DNA of 64,000 nucleotides. Origin: Zea mays. Lineage: Eukaryota > Streptophyta > Magnoliopsida > Poales > Poaceae. Made by a program: the position numbers and the translations under genes. The notes under the pieces were generated by a model that saw nothing but the letters and a program-made list of their open reading frames with translations, ran no database searches and had not been told where the DNA came from. This document shows positions 22,213 to 33,807 of this stretch, piece by piece. Numbering within the stretch: the first letter of the stretch is position 1; each line of letters starts with the position of its first letter. The DNA is taken from NCBI RefSeq assembly GCF_902167145.1, contig NC_050098.1, positions 32,730,501-32,794,500 on the forward strand, read 5' to 3'.

Positions 22213-25200
22213 TGTGACACCCCAGTGTCACCTAGGGTTTCTCTCAAATGCCAAACCAAGAATCATTATTTTATGTGAGCCTAAGTAAGCATGAGCATCA
22301 AAATAACTTAAGTAATAAAGAATTCACCAAGTACATGCTTAAAAAGTATCATGATCAAACAATTGATACTTTTAAAAGATAAGAATGTGCAACCCTAATT
22401 AAGAACCCTAAGTGAGCCCTATGAGCTAAATTCAAGAAAATAAGAACAAGGGGATGAAAAGTTTAAAATTATGAATTGGGCCAATTATAAAAATTGAAGT
22501 ATATTTAATGGGCAACAAGAAATGTTGAGAAAACTTACCCAAAATAACTCAAATAAAACCCCAAATCAAGCTTCTCATGTGGGGACTTAATGGGATTTCT
22601 GAATTTCAGAATTCTGAAATTCAGACCTTGAGCCAAAGATCAGGGATGTTCACCTTGATCCCTAACTCGAATCCTAATGGCCCCATTGACAAAATTGTGT
22701 CTAACTAACCCCTCTGTTGTGTGCCAGAAGATGGCATTGGGACGCGAGCCCTAGACACGACAAAACCTTGGATTTGCCTCGGGTTTGGGCAGGGAGACAG
22801 ACCAGATTTCCTGGCTCCATATCTCTGCAACCAGTAGGCAAAATCCTATGACCCCCACACAAGAATGGTAGCTTGTAGGGAGGAGAAGAGGTTTTGTGCA
22901 CTGACCAAGGCGAGAGCAGGCTCGGATGAGTGACCACACGCGCCATAACTTGGGCAGAACGCACGGGCACACGTGTTCGACCCTGGTCGGCACGCCAGAG
23001 CTCGCCCAACCCGCGCGCGCGCTCACTCCGGCGTCCGGTCAAGTCCGTCGCGCGCCCACGCCCTCGGCCGTGCCCGCCCACGCCTATAAAGCCTCCCCGG
23101 GCGCACCTCACTTCGCCCCGCACTCACCCACACCGGCCAGCCACCTTTCCTTAGCTCCGGCGAGCTCAATTCCGCCCGCCATTGCCGCCAGAGCTCCAGC
23201 CACCGTGGCCAGCCCACTCCAGCCACCCTCAAGTCGAGCCAGTGCTTCGGCTAGCTCCGCCAGTAGCCCGTGAAGCTTGCCAAGCCCTCGGACCCGGCCA
23301 GACTTCACCGGAGGCCCGAGATCGACCTCACCGGACTTCGGTCTTCCGCCGCCGCGCGTGGACCGAGCTATCCAGTGAGTCCCCGCCCAATTCCTTGCGC
23401 TCATGTCTTCTCTGGCATCCCGTGGACCTCCCTGACCTATTTGATTGAACTATCTCGCCGTGACCAGGCCAGTCCCCTCGCCGCCGACGAGCATTACCCG
23501 CCTGCGCGCGTGGACCGACCGACTCCGGCCATCTCCGACGGCGTCCCGCACACCGTTGTGATCCCCGCGACCTCCCCTTCGTCCTCGACCACTTCACCGG
23601 AGCAATCTCGCCGCCGGTAAGCCCCTCCGCCCTTTCTTCCGCCGCGGTTACTGTTTGAGGTAGAAGAAGGACCTCGGGTTAGGATTTGTAGAACCCGAGG
23701 GGTTTTCTGTAACGTCAGTGACTCATGTGAATAGTAGCTTAAGGACTGATCCGCGAAGAAAACTTAAAAACCCGCCAGGGACCCCAGTGCAAAGTGGATT
23801 TCCATTTAAACCAATTCTGTTATTCTTTTTTAAATGACCAGAGAACTTAGAAAATCCATAACTTGATGAAATCTTAATAAAAAGTTGTCAAACCAATTTT
23901 GCTAGCTCCTGAATATTATGAACTATCATTTAAAAATGATAAACCCTATGCTTTCTGTTCTAAATTTTAGAGTTTAAAATTAAAAACAGAAACCCACCAA
24001 ACCTTGTTTAATTAAGGAAAATTAGTTTTTCTTCTGTGCTGAACTTAAGAAAATTTGTAGATGTTTAAACCTCATTTAGCCACTGTTTAAAAATAATGGG
24101 AACCCCAGCATTAGAAATTATGATGTAGTTATTCATTTAAAGCTATTTTGCCCAAAACTTGGAGAAAATCAGAAGGACATTAGAAATTAATGAACAGTGA
24201 TTAAGATTATTTTTCCCAATTTACTTATGTAACAGAGAACCTAGGAAAAATACAGAGCCTATTAATTTGGACCAGTTTTGAATTAAAATGATTTATTTAG
24301 CCTTATATAAACTGAAAATCAATTATTAGAAAGGCAAAACTATAACCAAAATGCTTAATAAAAATCCAGTGGACTTACAACCACCAGAACCCCACTACAA
24401 AAATATAGAGCACCTCAGCCCAACTTTTTAAGTAAGGAAAATGAATACAAAGTGATAATAAGGCATTTCCCAACTAAATCATGAACAACCCCAAATAATG
24501 TGATAATGGGCAACCAAAAATTAGCTAAGTCCATAATGAGATAAACTACCAGAGAAAAATGCAAACCCCTGAAAAAAAGCAAACTCATACCTATTGCTAA
24601 TAATTTAAAAGAAAGGCCACTTGATTCAAATAATGCATACCACCCCTTCCCTTAAGCAAAAAGATGCCAAACTTCAGAATGATTGCTCTTGCACAAAATA
24701 ATAACCATGAAAAATAAGAACTCTGTTGTTTGATGTTTTTCAAATATAGTGGTAGTAGAAAGCACCCATTTGGCTAAGAACTTGAGAAAACCATAGAAAA
24801 TTAATTAAAAGGTATTAATGACTAGAAATTTGTATCAAGTCATGTTATAACACCTAAAAGCCAGCAAAAATGAGTTTTGGAAAATTACCCACTGTTAAAT
24901 AATAGTTGTAGTTCAAAGTACCCCTTCTGCCCTAAAATTTGGTATTTTTGTCCAGAGAAAACTACTCACTTTCTGATCCCCAAATTTTGAGACAGGGAAA
25001 CATACACCAGTAGCAAGCCACTGTAATTTTTGCAGAATTTTTAGAACTTTATAAAAGCAACTTGTAGTTCAAACCTACTCCAAAACCTTTAAGAGAATAA
25101 AAGAAAAGGGAAGAAGAAATAAACCTCACCCCAATAAGTCTAACTTGAGAACTTATCAATTCTCCCTAAGACTTAAAAGGAATTCAGTGGAACCCCAAAA

Positions 25201-26900
25201 ATTTAATCTACTACTTACCTTAGCTAAGTTTAACCCAATTTACCAAAGTATACCCCTAAAGGGTCTTACATAAGTAAAGTTAACTTGTTTAACTCAAGTA
25301 GATCATACACCTCCAAAGTTGTAATTTCTAAGAGCACATATCATATCATGCATATATCTTACGCATTGCATTCATTAGATTGTAATCTTGCCGACGGAGA
25401 GTACATGCTCATCCCCGAGCAAGGATCTGTCCAAGAGGAGGACTAGGAGCAGGCTTCAGAGGCTGCTATCGAGGATCTCCCCGCAGCCCCAGCAATTGAA
25501 GGCAAGCCCCGGTTTTATGCATAACCTGTTAATTATGCTATTTTACTACACTTAATGCTTGTAGGATTGCAATGTGCACTTAAGTGTAGGAGTTGCTTGA
25601 AACCTCTAGTTGCATGAACTTAGGATTCCTTTTTGAGATGAGTACTAGTATGCTAGGTCGAGTAGCTGCTTGCTAATCAGGATCTCGATAGAAGTCGAGT
25701 GATTTTTCTAGCACTCGCGCGAGGTCAGGAATTGATTGTATTCATCTTGATAACGGAATTTATGTTGGTCTATGGATTTGGATCCAGGGAGGATGCCTTG
25801 TCCATGAGACGGGAAAAAATGAATTAAGGATTAATGTGTGGATACCTGAGTCAAGCTTTTGAACGTACTAAGCACATGCCGGGAAAAATGGTAACCGGTA
25901 AACCTAGTACCTGAGTGAAGCCGGGCGCGGACTTTATCCCTCATGCGACCTGAGACTGGGTCTCCCATGCTAGCTATGGTGGGTACAAGTGCGGTCACTG
26001 CACGGCGGCAGCCGGGGTTAGTGGAGCATTGTATGCCAAGGCGGTGAGGCCTGGACGTGAACGGGGAATCGATGGGGACGGTTGTCATGTGTGGGGTCGG
26101 AGTACCCTGACATGCCGTGTGTTTAGGTTTACCTTGCAAGGTTAAAACTCGATTCAAATCGTCTGCTTCTCGCAGCTAATGAGACTGCTTGATTCCTTGT
26201 ACTGCATCGAGTAAGAAGTGAAATGTGGTTACATGAGATAACTTGTTGATTGAACTAATTGATTGTTACCATGTATGCTTAGAAGGAGCAAATCTAGCTA
26301 AGTTAAGGATGATAGAATTTGAAAGGCTAAAAATTGATTTTAGAAACAGCTAGTGCTTTTGGCCAACCAAACCCCTCAGCCAAACAACTGCATAGTCTAG
26401 AGGTAGAGGAGTAGACTCCTCACACCGGTTAAGTCTAGCTGAGTATTAGTATACTAAGCCTTGCTTGTGGCACAATTTTTGCAGGTACCATTCAGGAAAT
26501 GGTTGATGGTGTGACTTGGCCTACCACCCTGCCACCGGGTTGGACGGTCGAGTGGGATGTTGCTCCGGCAGGAGAGGAGCACGAGGAATAGTGGGCTAGG
26601 CCTTGCTCAATTCCTCGATACCGACGACATCGATTATCCGCTGCACCTTATTTTGTGAACTTTATTTGCTACTCAAAAACTCCGATTTATGTAATAATTC
26701 CGCACTTAATTTGAGGTTTCCTGTTTTATTGTATTTCTTCTGTGACTCACCTTCGAGTGAGCTTGTGGAATTTGATCCTGGTTAAGTGGCTCTATCAGAC
26801 TAGATCTGAAGAACTGACGGGTTATTCCGATTTAAGTGTGTTACGGCCCCTGAGGCGTGACTTAGGCACTTAAGCTGGAATAATTCGGGTGGTTCTGCCA
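22213..26900 (+). repeat. Gypsy B 3' LTR
   Basis: 4688 bp, closely matching 11336-16020 along its whole length with scattered substitutions and a few 1-3 base indels (for example in the A-rich run near 24575-24610). TATA box at 23085-23090. It contains the second copy of the LTR mini-gene. Confidence 0.93.
25405..26591 (+). pseudogene. Second copy of the LTR mini-gene, with a nonsense codon
   Basis: Same exon layout as at 14525-15711: ATG at 25405, GC-type donor AAG|GCAAGC at 25502, acceptor TTTTTGCAG ending at 26484, stop TAG at 26589-26591. A CAG codon of the left copy is TAG here (25444-25446), ending the frame after 13 codons. One Ala codon is Gly in the last exon. All predicted splice sites are unchanged. 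Confidence 0.5.
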
Positions 26901-26928
26901 CACCGTGCGTCCCACGGTGGGCGCCAAA
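26901..26928 (-). promoter_or_regulatory. Gypsy A primer-binding site region
   Basis: Minus strand reads TTTGGCGCCCACCGTGGG directly after the LTR end, a PBS of the TGGCGCC class used by Tat-lineage gypsy elements. I do not assign the tRNA. Only 28 bases of Gypsy A leader survive before the Gypsy B boundary. Confidence 0.7.
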
Positions 26929-27406
26929 TGTTGGAACTTGCTCTTCTGGGCAAGTTGATCCAACGGGGGAGTGAAGCAACGTAAACAGGGTTTTTGCTCG
27001 AGACGGCAATATCTCTGTTAGTCTAGCCTCTCAAGGGCATTGTGCGGGGGTATTTATAGGTATCTGAGTGCCCAACGTCCAGTGTTAAGGACACATGTGC
27101 CCTCAGGCGCCTAGGTTATCCCCGGAATATTCCCATAAAGCAGGGTTATAGACCGTAATTACAGGGAGACCTTTACAAATTAGGCCCGTAATGCGCAGCG
27201 GCCACGCAGGGCCTGTTACAATGGGCCGGATCACACGTGGGCCTTCATGTTGGACGAGGCCGCAAGATGAGACGACCTCGTCACAGGTCTTTGCCCGGCG
27301 ACGTGTGGGACGAAGGGTAAGTCTGCCAGTCGTCTTGTCTCCGTTGGTGCAGCGAGGTCGGCGAAGGCATCGAGCGAAGGGTGGCGTCTTCGCCTTCGCC
27401 CCAACA
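26929..27406 (-). repeat. Gypsy A 5' LTR (Cinful-like)
   Basis: 478 bp with TG...CA ends. On the minus strand it begins TGTTGGGGCGAAGGCGAAG and ends in AAGTTCCAACA, followed by the PBS. A TATA-type sequence (TATAAATA on the minus strand, about 27051-27058) is present. The outer edge at 27406 abuts Copia 2 integrase sequence, so Gypsy A inserted into Copia 2; the expected target duplication is GCTGG (27407-27411), with its partner off the left edge. Confidence 0.75.
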
Positions 27407-29874
27407 GCTGGACAAATCAGAAACCTAAGGGACCCTAAAGCGCTTTCTAAGGAGGGCTCAAAATTAATTTGAGCTAAAGGTGAAGAAGATAAGGAGCGAT
27501 AATGGGTCCGAGTTCAAGAATTTGCAAGTTGAAGAATTTCTTGAGGAGGAAGGCATCAAGCACGAGTTCTCCGCTCCTTACACACCACAGCAAAACAGTG
27601 TGGTAGAGAGGAAGAACAGGACGCTTATCGATATGGCGAGAATGATGCTTGGAGAGTTCAAGACGCCCGAGCGGTTTTGGCCGGAAGCTGTGAACACAAT
27701 TTCCCATGCCATAAACCGGCTCTATCTGCATCGCCTTCTCAAGAAAACCTCCTACGAACTCCTTACCGGTAACAAACCCAATGTATCTTACTTTCGTGTA
27801 TTTGGGAGCAAATGCTACATTCTGGTGAAGAAAGGTAGACATTCTAAATTTGCTCCCAAGGCTGTAGAAGGGTTTTTACTAGGGTATGAATCAAATACAA
27901 AGGCGTATAGGGTCTTCAACAAATCATCAGGATTAGTTGAAGTCTCTAGCGATGTTGTATTTGATGAGACCGATGGCTCTCCAAGAGAGCAAGTTGATCT
28001 TGATGATATAGATGAAGATGAAGTTCCAACAATCGCAATGCGCACGATGGCTATAGGTGATGTGCGACCACATGAACTACAGGAACAATATCAACCTTCT
28101 TCCTCGACACTGGTGCATCCCCAACTCAAGATGATGGACAGGTACCTCAAGAAGAGGAGCGTGATCAAGGGGAGCACAAGAAGAACAAGTTATGGAGGAA
28201 GAAGCACCACGGGTCCCTCCAACTCAAGTTCGAGCGACGATCCAAAGAAATCACCCCGTCGATCAAATTATGGGTGATATCAGCAAGGGAGTAACGACTC
28301 ACTCACGTTTAGCTAATTTTTGTGAGTATTACTCGTTTGTCTATTCTATTGAGCCTTTCAGGGTAGAAGAGGCCTTGCAGGATCCGGACTGGGTGTTGGC
28401 CATGCAGGAAGAGCTCAACAACTTCAAAAGAAATGAAGTTTGGAGCCTGATGCCACGTCCAAAGCAAAACATTGTGGGAACCAAGTGGGTGTTTCGCAAC
28501 ATGCACGGGGTGGTGACAAGAAACAAGGCTCGACTTGTGGCAAAAGGTTATGCCCAAGTCGCAGGTTTAGATTTTGAGGAGACTTTTGCTCCTGTGGCTC
28601 AGCTAGAGTCAATTCAAATTTTGCTAGCCTATGCCGCTCACCACTCTTTTAGGCTGTTTCAAATGGACGTGAAGAGCTCTTTCCTCAATGGGCCAATCAA
28701 GGAGGAGGTATACATGGAACAACCCCCTGGCTTTGAGGATGACAGGTATCCCGACCACGTGTATAAGCTCTCTAAGGCGCTCTATGGACTTAAGCAAGCC
28801 CCAAGAGCATGGTATGAATGCCTTAGAGATTTCCTAATTGCTAATGCTTTTAAGGTTGGGAAAGCCGATCCCACTCTTTTTACCAAGACTTGTGATGGTG
28901 ATCTCTTTGTGTGCCAAATTTATGTCGATGACATAATATTTGGTTCTACTAACTAAAAGTCTTGTGAGGAGTTTAGCAGGGTGATGATGCAAAAATTCGA
29001 AATGTCAATGATGGGCGAGTTGACATACTTCCTTGGATTCCAAATGAAGCAACACAAGGACGGTACCTTCATCTCCCAAATGAAGTACACTCAAGATCTT
29101 CTCAAGAGGTTTGGGATGAAGGACACCAAGCCCGCGAAGACACCAATGGGCACCGACGGGCATGTCGACCTCAACAAAGGAGGTAAGTCCATTGATCAAA
29201 AGGCATACCGGTCCATGATAGGTTCATTACTTTATTTATGTGCTACTAGACCGGAGATTATGCTTAGTGTATGCATGTGTGCTAGATATCAATCCGACCC
29301 CAGGGAATGTCACCTTATGGCCGTTAAGCGAATTCTTCGATATTTAGTTGCTACGCCGTGCTTCGGGATCTGGTATCCAAAGGGGTCTACCTTTGACTTA
29401 ATTGGATATGCAGACTCCGATTATGCCGGGTGCAAGGTTGATAGGAAGAGTACATCAGGGACGTGCCAATTTCTAGGAAGGTCCCTGGTGTCCTGGAGTT
29501 CCAAGAAACAGACATCCGTTGCCCTATCCACCGCTGAGGCCGAGTATGTTGCCGTAGGACAGTGTTGCACACAACTACTTTGGATGAGGCAAACCCTCCG
29601 AGACTTTGGCTACAATCTGAGCAAAGTCCCACTCCTATGTGACAATGAGAGTGCAATCCGCTTGGCGGATAATCCTGTTGAACACAGCCGCACTAAGCAC
29701 ATAGACATCCGGCATCACTTCCTGAGGGATCACCAGCAAAAGGGAGATATCAATATTTATCATATTAGCACCGAGAACCAGCTAGCCGATATCTTCACCA
29801 AGCCATTGGATGAGAAAACATTTTGCAAGTTGCATAGTGAGCTAAATGTCTTAGATTCGCGTAACTTGGATTGA
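27407..29874 (+). pseudogene. pol: Copia 2 pol: integrase part, RT, RNase H
   Basis: Contains integrase from just before KKIRSDNGSEF, the YTPQQN segment, the integrase tail, RT with intact YVDD (28921-28932), and RNase H with STAEAEY, ending in LNVLDS at 29874. A one-base loss near 28112 (CATCCCCAACT where Copia 1 has one more C) shifts the frame between integrase and RT. A stop at about 28954-28956 (inferred CAA to TAA), shortly after YVDD, splits RT. Three codons present in Copia 1 after FRN are missing here. Confidence 0.9.
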
Positions 29875-30660
29875 TCTATAGCATACATGGGTTCTATGCC
29901 TTTGATCATGTTACTTTGAGCATTTACATTATTCGTTGTATATTTTGGTGCTCAAGTTGTACAAAGACCTCCCTGGACCTCACAAGTCCATATGCAAATG
30001 GTGCACATATTTAGGGGGAGATGTGCTACAACTTGACCCTTTGAGACTAACCTGTTTGTTCGAGTATACTTGATGTAGCCTCAAAGGTGCATTGAAAGGG
30101 AAAGGTGATCTTGGACAATGAAAAGACTTCCACTACACCCCGATATTAGTGTACTTACTTCCAAGTTCATACTTATGCTCTTATTGCCCTTTTGCTCTTA
30201 ATTGACATTTTTGGTGAGGCAATGGGGTTAAAGGACCAAGAATGATCTTGTTTTGGTGCTTAATGCCAAAGGGGGGGGAATTAAGGCCAAAGCAACTGGA
30301 TCAGCCAATCACTAGAGAATTTTGAAAATAGTAGAGTTAGAATTTGTGGTTTGTTCAAAATACTCTTATTGCAAAAAAATGGTCTCTTATGGGGGAGAAT
30401 TTTGATTATGGGAAAAGGGGGAGCTTTTGGCACTTGAAATTTTTTTCTCTTGGAATATCTCTCGATTTGCCCAAACAAGTGTGTTTGACTTAAAGATAAG
30501 AAAAAGAATTTGATTTGCAAAAACAAACCTAGTGGTGGCAAAGAGTGATCCAAATATGTCAAATCATTAGCGAGAACAATTTGGTCTTCAATTAAATTGA
30601 TGTTGCACTTCTTTTGTTGCTTTTTGATGTGTTGGCATAAATCACCAAAAAGGGGGAGAT
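29875..30660 (+). other. Copia 2 3' noncoding region with repeated purine tracts
   Basis: No ORF of note. Purine tracts of the same style recur: TTTAGGGGGAGATGTG (about 30010), AAAGGGGGGGGAA (about 30270), TGGGGGAGAA (about 30390), AAAAGGGGGAGC (about 30413), and the PPT proper, AAAAAGGGGGAGAT (30647-30660), against the LTR. Multiple PPT-like tracts are a described Sirevirus feature. Confidence 0.8.
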
Positions 30661-31917
30661 TGAAAGGGAAATGTGCCCTTGGGCCATTTCTATAAGTATT
30701 TTGGTGATTAGATGCCCCACACATTAATTGAGTTCAAATATGCAAAATGTGTGAAGAGTGCAAACCAAAGCATAAGGTATGTTTCTAGACTTAGTATATT
30801 ATTTTGTATACTAATGTGTTTGTCTAAGTGCTAGAAACAGTGACAAAAGAAGAAGAAAAGAAAAGGAAAAGAGTTGGCTATGTGCAGCCAACACCAACTC
30901 TTGCCAGGCACACCGGACTGTCCGGTGGTGCACCGGACAGTGTCCGGTGCGCCAGGCTGGCCGGCGGTGAACCGCCTGCTCTCGGGAAAACGCAGGGGCG
31001 TACGACTATAATTCACCGAACTGTCCGGTGGTGCACCGGACTGTCCGGTGAGCCAACGGTCGGCTGCACGATCTGCGGGCGACGCGTGGCCCGCAGCAAC
31101 GGTCGGTTGGGCACATCGGACTGTCCGGTGTGCACCGGACAGTGTCCGGTGCGCCAACCGACCCTGAGGACCAACGGTTGGATACGCCAGATATGGAAGG
31201 AGATCGCGCACCAGACAACTACAGTGATTGTCCGATGGTGCACCGGACTATCTGGTGCACCACCCGACAGAAGGCAAGTTTGGCCTTCCAAGATTTATCT
31301 CCAACGGCTCTTAGCTGCCTTGGGGCTATAAAAGGGACCCCTAGGCGCATGGAGGAGGACACCAAGCATACAAGAAACATTCTAAGACTCCTAGACTTCG
31401 ACTCCACGCAATTGATTCTCTGTGTCAGCGATTTGAGCTCCATTTGAGTTGCGAACTCCGTGTATTGTCCATTGAGCTCAAGTTGTGACTTGTGTGCATG
31501 GTTGTGCTATGGATTTGAGTCTTATGTGTGTTGCTCTCCCCAACCTTACTCTGTGCTTTCTTTGTGATTTCAATTGTAAGGGCGAGAGACTCCAAGTTGT
31601 GGAGATTCCTCGCAAATGGGAAACATACTCTAAAGGAAAAGACCGTGGTATTCAAGTTGATCATCGGATCACTTGAAAGGGGTTGAGTGCAACCCTCGTC
31701 CGTTGGGACGCCACAACGTGGAAGTAGGCAAGTGTTACTTGGCCGAACCACGGGATGAAAATCGCGTGTCTCTTGTGTTGCTTTCTCTGTGATTGTTGTG
31801 TCCACAAGAACTCGCTTCAAAGTTACTTAGCCGTACTAACACTTTGAACTAAGTTTTGTGGCTATTAGTGTTTGATTTTACAGGATCACCTGTTCATCCC
31901 CCCTCTAGGTGCTCTCA
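30661..31917 (+). repeat. Copia 2 3' LTR
   Basis: 1257 bp from TGAAAGGGAAATGTGCCC to CTAGGTGCTCTCA, the same family as the Copia 1 LTRs in opposite orientation. TATA box GGGGCTATAAAAGGG at about 31320-31334. About seven CACCGGAC(A/T)GTCCGGTG-type palindromes lie between 30908 and 31265, several in head-to-tail pairs with short GTG spacers. Confidence 0.92.
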
Positions 31918-33009
31918 GATGTTCGTTCCCGTGCTTGGTTTTCCTTATTCACGCCTACCCGTAGCCAATTTGGCCTCGCCGGTGTGTGGCCGCGTTTGCT
32001 CGCCGCGCCCACACGGTGTCCGGCCAACCCAACCCCGTCCTGTGCCCCAATGTCGGCCCATAGCGCTCCCCCAGCTTCACTGGAACTAGACCGAGCCCTA
32101 TCGCGGTCGATTGCCTCTCCCAGCGGTCGAAATTCCTCATCGGAACTGCCCGACCCGCCTGGAGCTCTCCCTCCGCCGTTCTCCCCTCTATGAACCCGGT
32201 CTCGTGGCCAAAACCCCCTTAATGTGTTCGTCGAGCCCTCCTCGACAATTCTGGCCAACCTCGGTGGCCTCGGAACTGCCGTAGCCCACACCCACCCCAG
32301 CGCCGCCGATCTCACCGCCGAGGAGCAGGAACGGCGCCGCCCGCAGCCATAAACCTTCCCGGCGTTGATCTCCACCGTTCGATCTCGTTCACGCGGTCCA
32401 GATCACCGGATACCAATTCGCGCCCGCGCGCTCTGCCTCTGGGCCCCACCGGTCAGTGCCTGCGCCCCCTGGCGCTGGGCCTGGCTGGTCAGCCCGACTC
32501 CCTCCTCAGTCGCTGACACAAGCAGCCTGCCTGTCAGCGCTCGCCCGTCCACGCGCGCTCGTCCGCGGATCTAATCTCAGCCGTTCATCTGTGATCGAGC
32601 GGTCGAGATTGTCCGATACCCCTTCGCACGACGGTTTTGCTTAAGAGACCCTCAGTTCTCGGGTAATAGAACCCGCCATCCTTAGGTTTTACGCGCAGGC
32701 CCCTGATTTCTTATAAACAGATCCCTGCCCTTTTAAATAATCACAGATTTAGACTTAATTTTGTATTTCAAACTTTAAAACTTGTTTATTTCATATCTTT
32801 TTCATATGAACTCCAAATTAAGTGATTCAAATTGCAAAATGTTCATAGAAATATTGTCTGTTCAAATAAATTATGTTCATTCACAGTTTGTGCACTCTAA
32901 TTTTATGTCTAAGCTATAGGTTAGTTTATGTAATAATTTATTTGCTTAATAAAATAAATAAAAAGGAAAACCCTAATGGTACTTAGATGTTTAATTTTGT
33001 GAGGTTAAT

Positions 33010-33385
33010 AATATCCGGTGGATACCTGTTACCCGCCCGTCCACTACAATTTTAGCATTAAACACCAAATAACAAATTTATTACATTTAAAAATAATTAT
33101 CATTCCAATAGCATTAAATGATAATTTCAGCACCAAACAACATGTTATGGATCAAAATTTAAAAATAAGAATTTATGATAATATATAAATCCGAATGGCC
33201 CACATGTTAGATATCCATTGGGTAACGGGTATGGATACTGGATATCCATACCCGCAAAAAATATATCCGCGGATACCTTATTATATCCATAACCGTACCG
33301 GCGGATATCAAATTCCACCATACCCATATCCGATGGATAATTATCCGCGGTTATTTACCCATACCCGTACCCATTGCCATCCCTA
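33010..33385. mobile_element. Degraded non-autonomous hAT-like element
   Basis: Distinct from its surroundings: repeated GGATATCCATACCCGC / ATATCCGCGGATACC motifs, and a right end CCCATTGCCATCCCTA (to 33385). Its reverse complement, TAGGGATGGCAATGGG, is the typical end of plant hAT elements. The matching left terminus is not visible. AATATCCG near the left border only partly resembles AATATGCC at 33386-33393, so no clean 8-bp TSD. No transposase ORF. Confidence 0.4.
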
Positions 33386-33630
33386 AATATGCCTTGTATG
33401 AATTGATCCTTGGTATAATTTTGTGTCTCACTAAAATTAGCATAACTAAGTTATGTAATCCATAATGTGCAGGAATCATTAATCTCTAAATGTATTGATC
33501 CCTAGCACTTAGATTTATCTTTTGAGTTTATAATGTCCTATCAAACTTGTGTCCACTTGGTTGCATATGTTTGGTGTATTATTCATTTTTTGTTATCCAA
33601 ATGTATTGAATGTATGATCGCTTTATTTAG

Positions 33631-33696
33631 ACAACAAGCAACCTGTGGTTCCTGAGTGTATTGCCGAAGATGTTCCTGAGCAACAACCTGGTGAAG
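33631..33696 (+). other. Exon-like block in host D LTR
   Basis: Between an acceptor-like CTTTATTTAG (to 33630) and the sequence GAAG|GGAAGTGTCCCC lies a stop-free frame reading NKQPVVPECIAEDVPEQQP, ending in phase 1. Its position and phase match the exons before the GC-type donor in the Gypsy B and Tekay LTRs; here the donor GC would be GG, hence decayed. A GTGAAG donor six bases earlier is an alternative. Weak on its own. Confidence 0.3.
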
Positions 33697-33807
33697 GGAA
33701 GTGTCCCCTGACGTATTATGTCCTACTTACTCTATAATTCATTGTTCCACATTATATTATTGAAACCTAAGGATTGACTAGTCTGTATTTACCTTATCCT
33801 TGTTTAC

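Larger units (their letters stand above)
11336..26900 (+). mobile_element. Gypsy B: Del-type chromovirus with 4.7-kb LTRs and ORF0
   Basis: Plus-strand Ty3/gypsy element bounded by two LTRs of about 4.69 kb. Order: LTR, tRNA-iMet PBS, ORF0, gag-protease, RT, RNase H, integrase, chromodomain-like tail, PPT, LTR. An extra ORF upstream of gag is known from the rice RIRE3/RIRE8 group, which this resembles; I cannot fix the maize family name. The bases flanking it differ (TCGTG left, CACCG right), so there is no TSD. The flanks are also not adjacent in Gypsy A: left is in RT, right is at the PBS. The LTRs look nearly identical. Confidence 0.9.
27407..31917 (+). mobile_element. Copia 2: Sirevirus, right part only
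   Basis: Plus-strand relative of Copia 1, starting inside the integrase gene and running to the end of its 3' LTR. The first bases (GCTGGACAAATCAGAAACC) align with the Copia 1 stretch GCAGGATAAATCTGAAACC. The left part must lie beyond the left edge of the window, on the other side of Gypsy A. Its outer right target site would be GATGT (31918-31922), within the host D LTR. Confidence 0.88.
31918..33807 (+). mobile_element. Host D: fragment of a long Del/Tekay-type LTR, left piece
   Basis: No coding pol sequence. It has a GC-rich leader-like block (31918-32640), then AT-rich sequence. The block around 32640-32720 (ACGCGCAGGCCCCTGATTT) is positioned like ACGCCGGGACCCCTGAAC in the Tekay LTR (about 45220). 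After Copia 3 the sequence resumes at 42966 and there matches the Tekay LTR clearly (GGGACGCCCTTAGCTGATTAA; GTGGGTAAAGTGTGCAACCTCTG). I infer that it is the LTR of an older, diverged relative. Copia 2 inserted at its left, Copia 3 at 33807 and Tekay at 43530. ORFs in the GC-rich block are fortuitous. Confidence 0.6.

Noticed and set aside
26901..27406. Treating this LTR as the end of Gypsy B or of Copia 2
   Set aside because: Its own TG...CA ends and the minus-strand PBS of the TGGCGCC class fit the Tat-lineage Gypsy A, not the tRNA-iMet-primed elements beside it.
30281..30724. Minus-strand frame of 147 codons
   Set aside because: Falls in the Copia 2 3' noncoding region and crosses the PPT into the LTR; no homology recognised.
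30908..31265. CRISPR-like array of short repeats
   Set aside because: The units are degenerate palindromes with irregular spacing inside a Sirevirus LTR in a plant genome; no unique spacers of constant length.
31909..32644. Possible host gene exon in the GC-rich block of host D
   Set aside because: ORFs overlap on both strands, have no domain and sit where related LTRs have a GC-rich leader.
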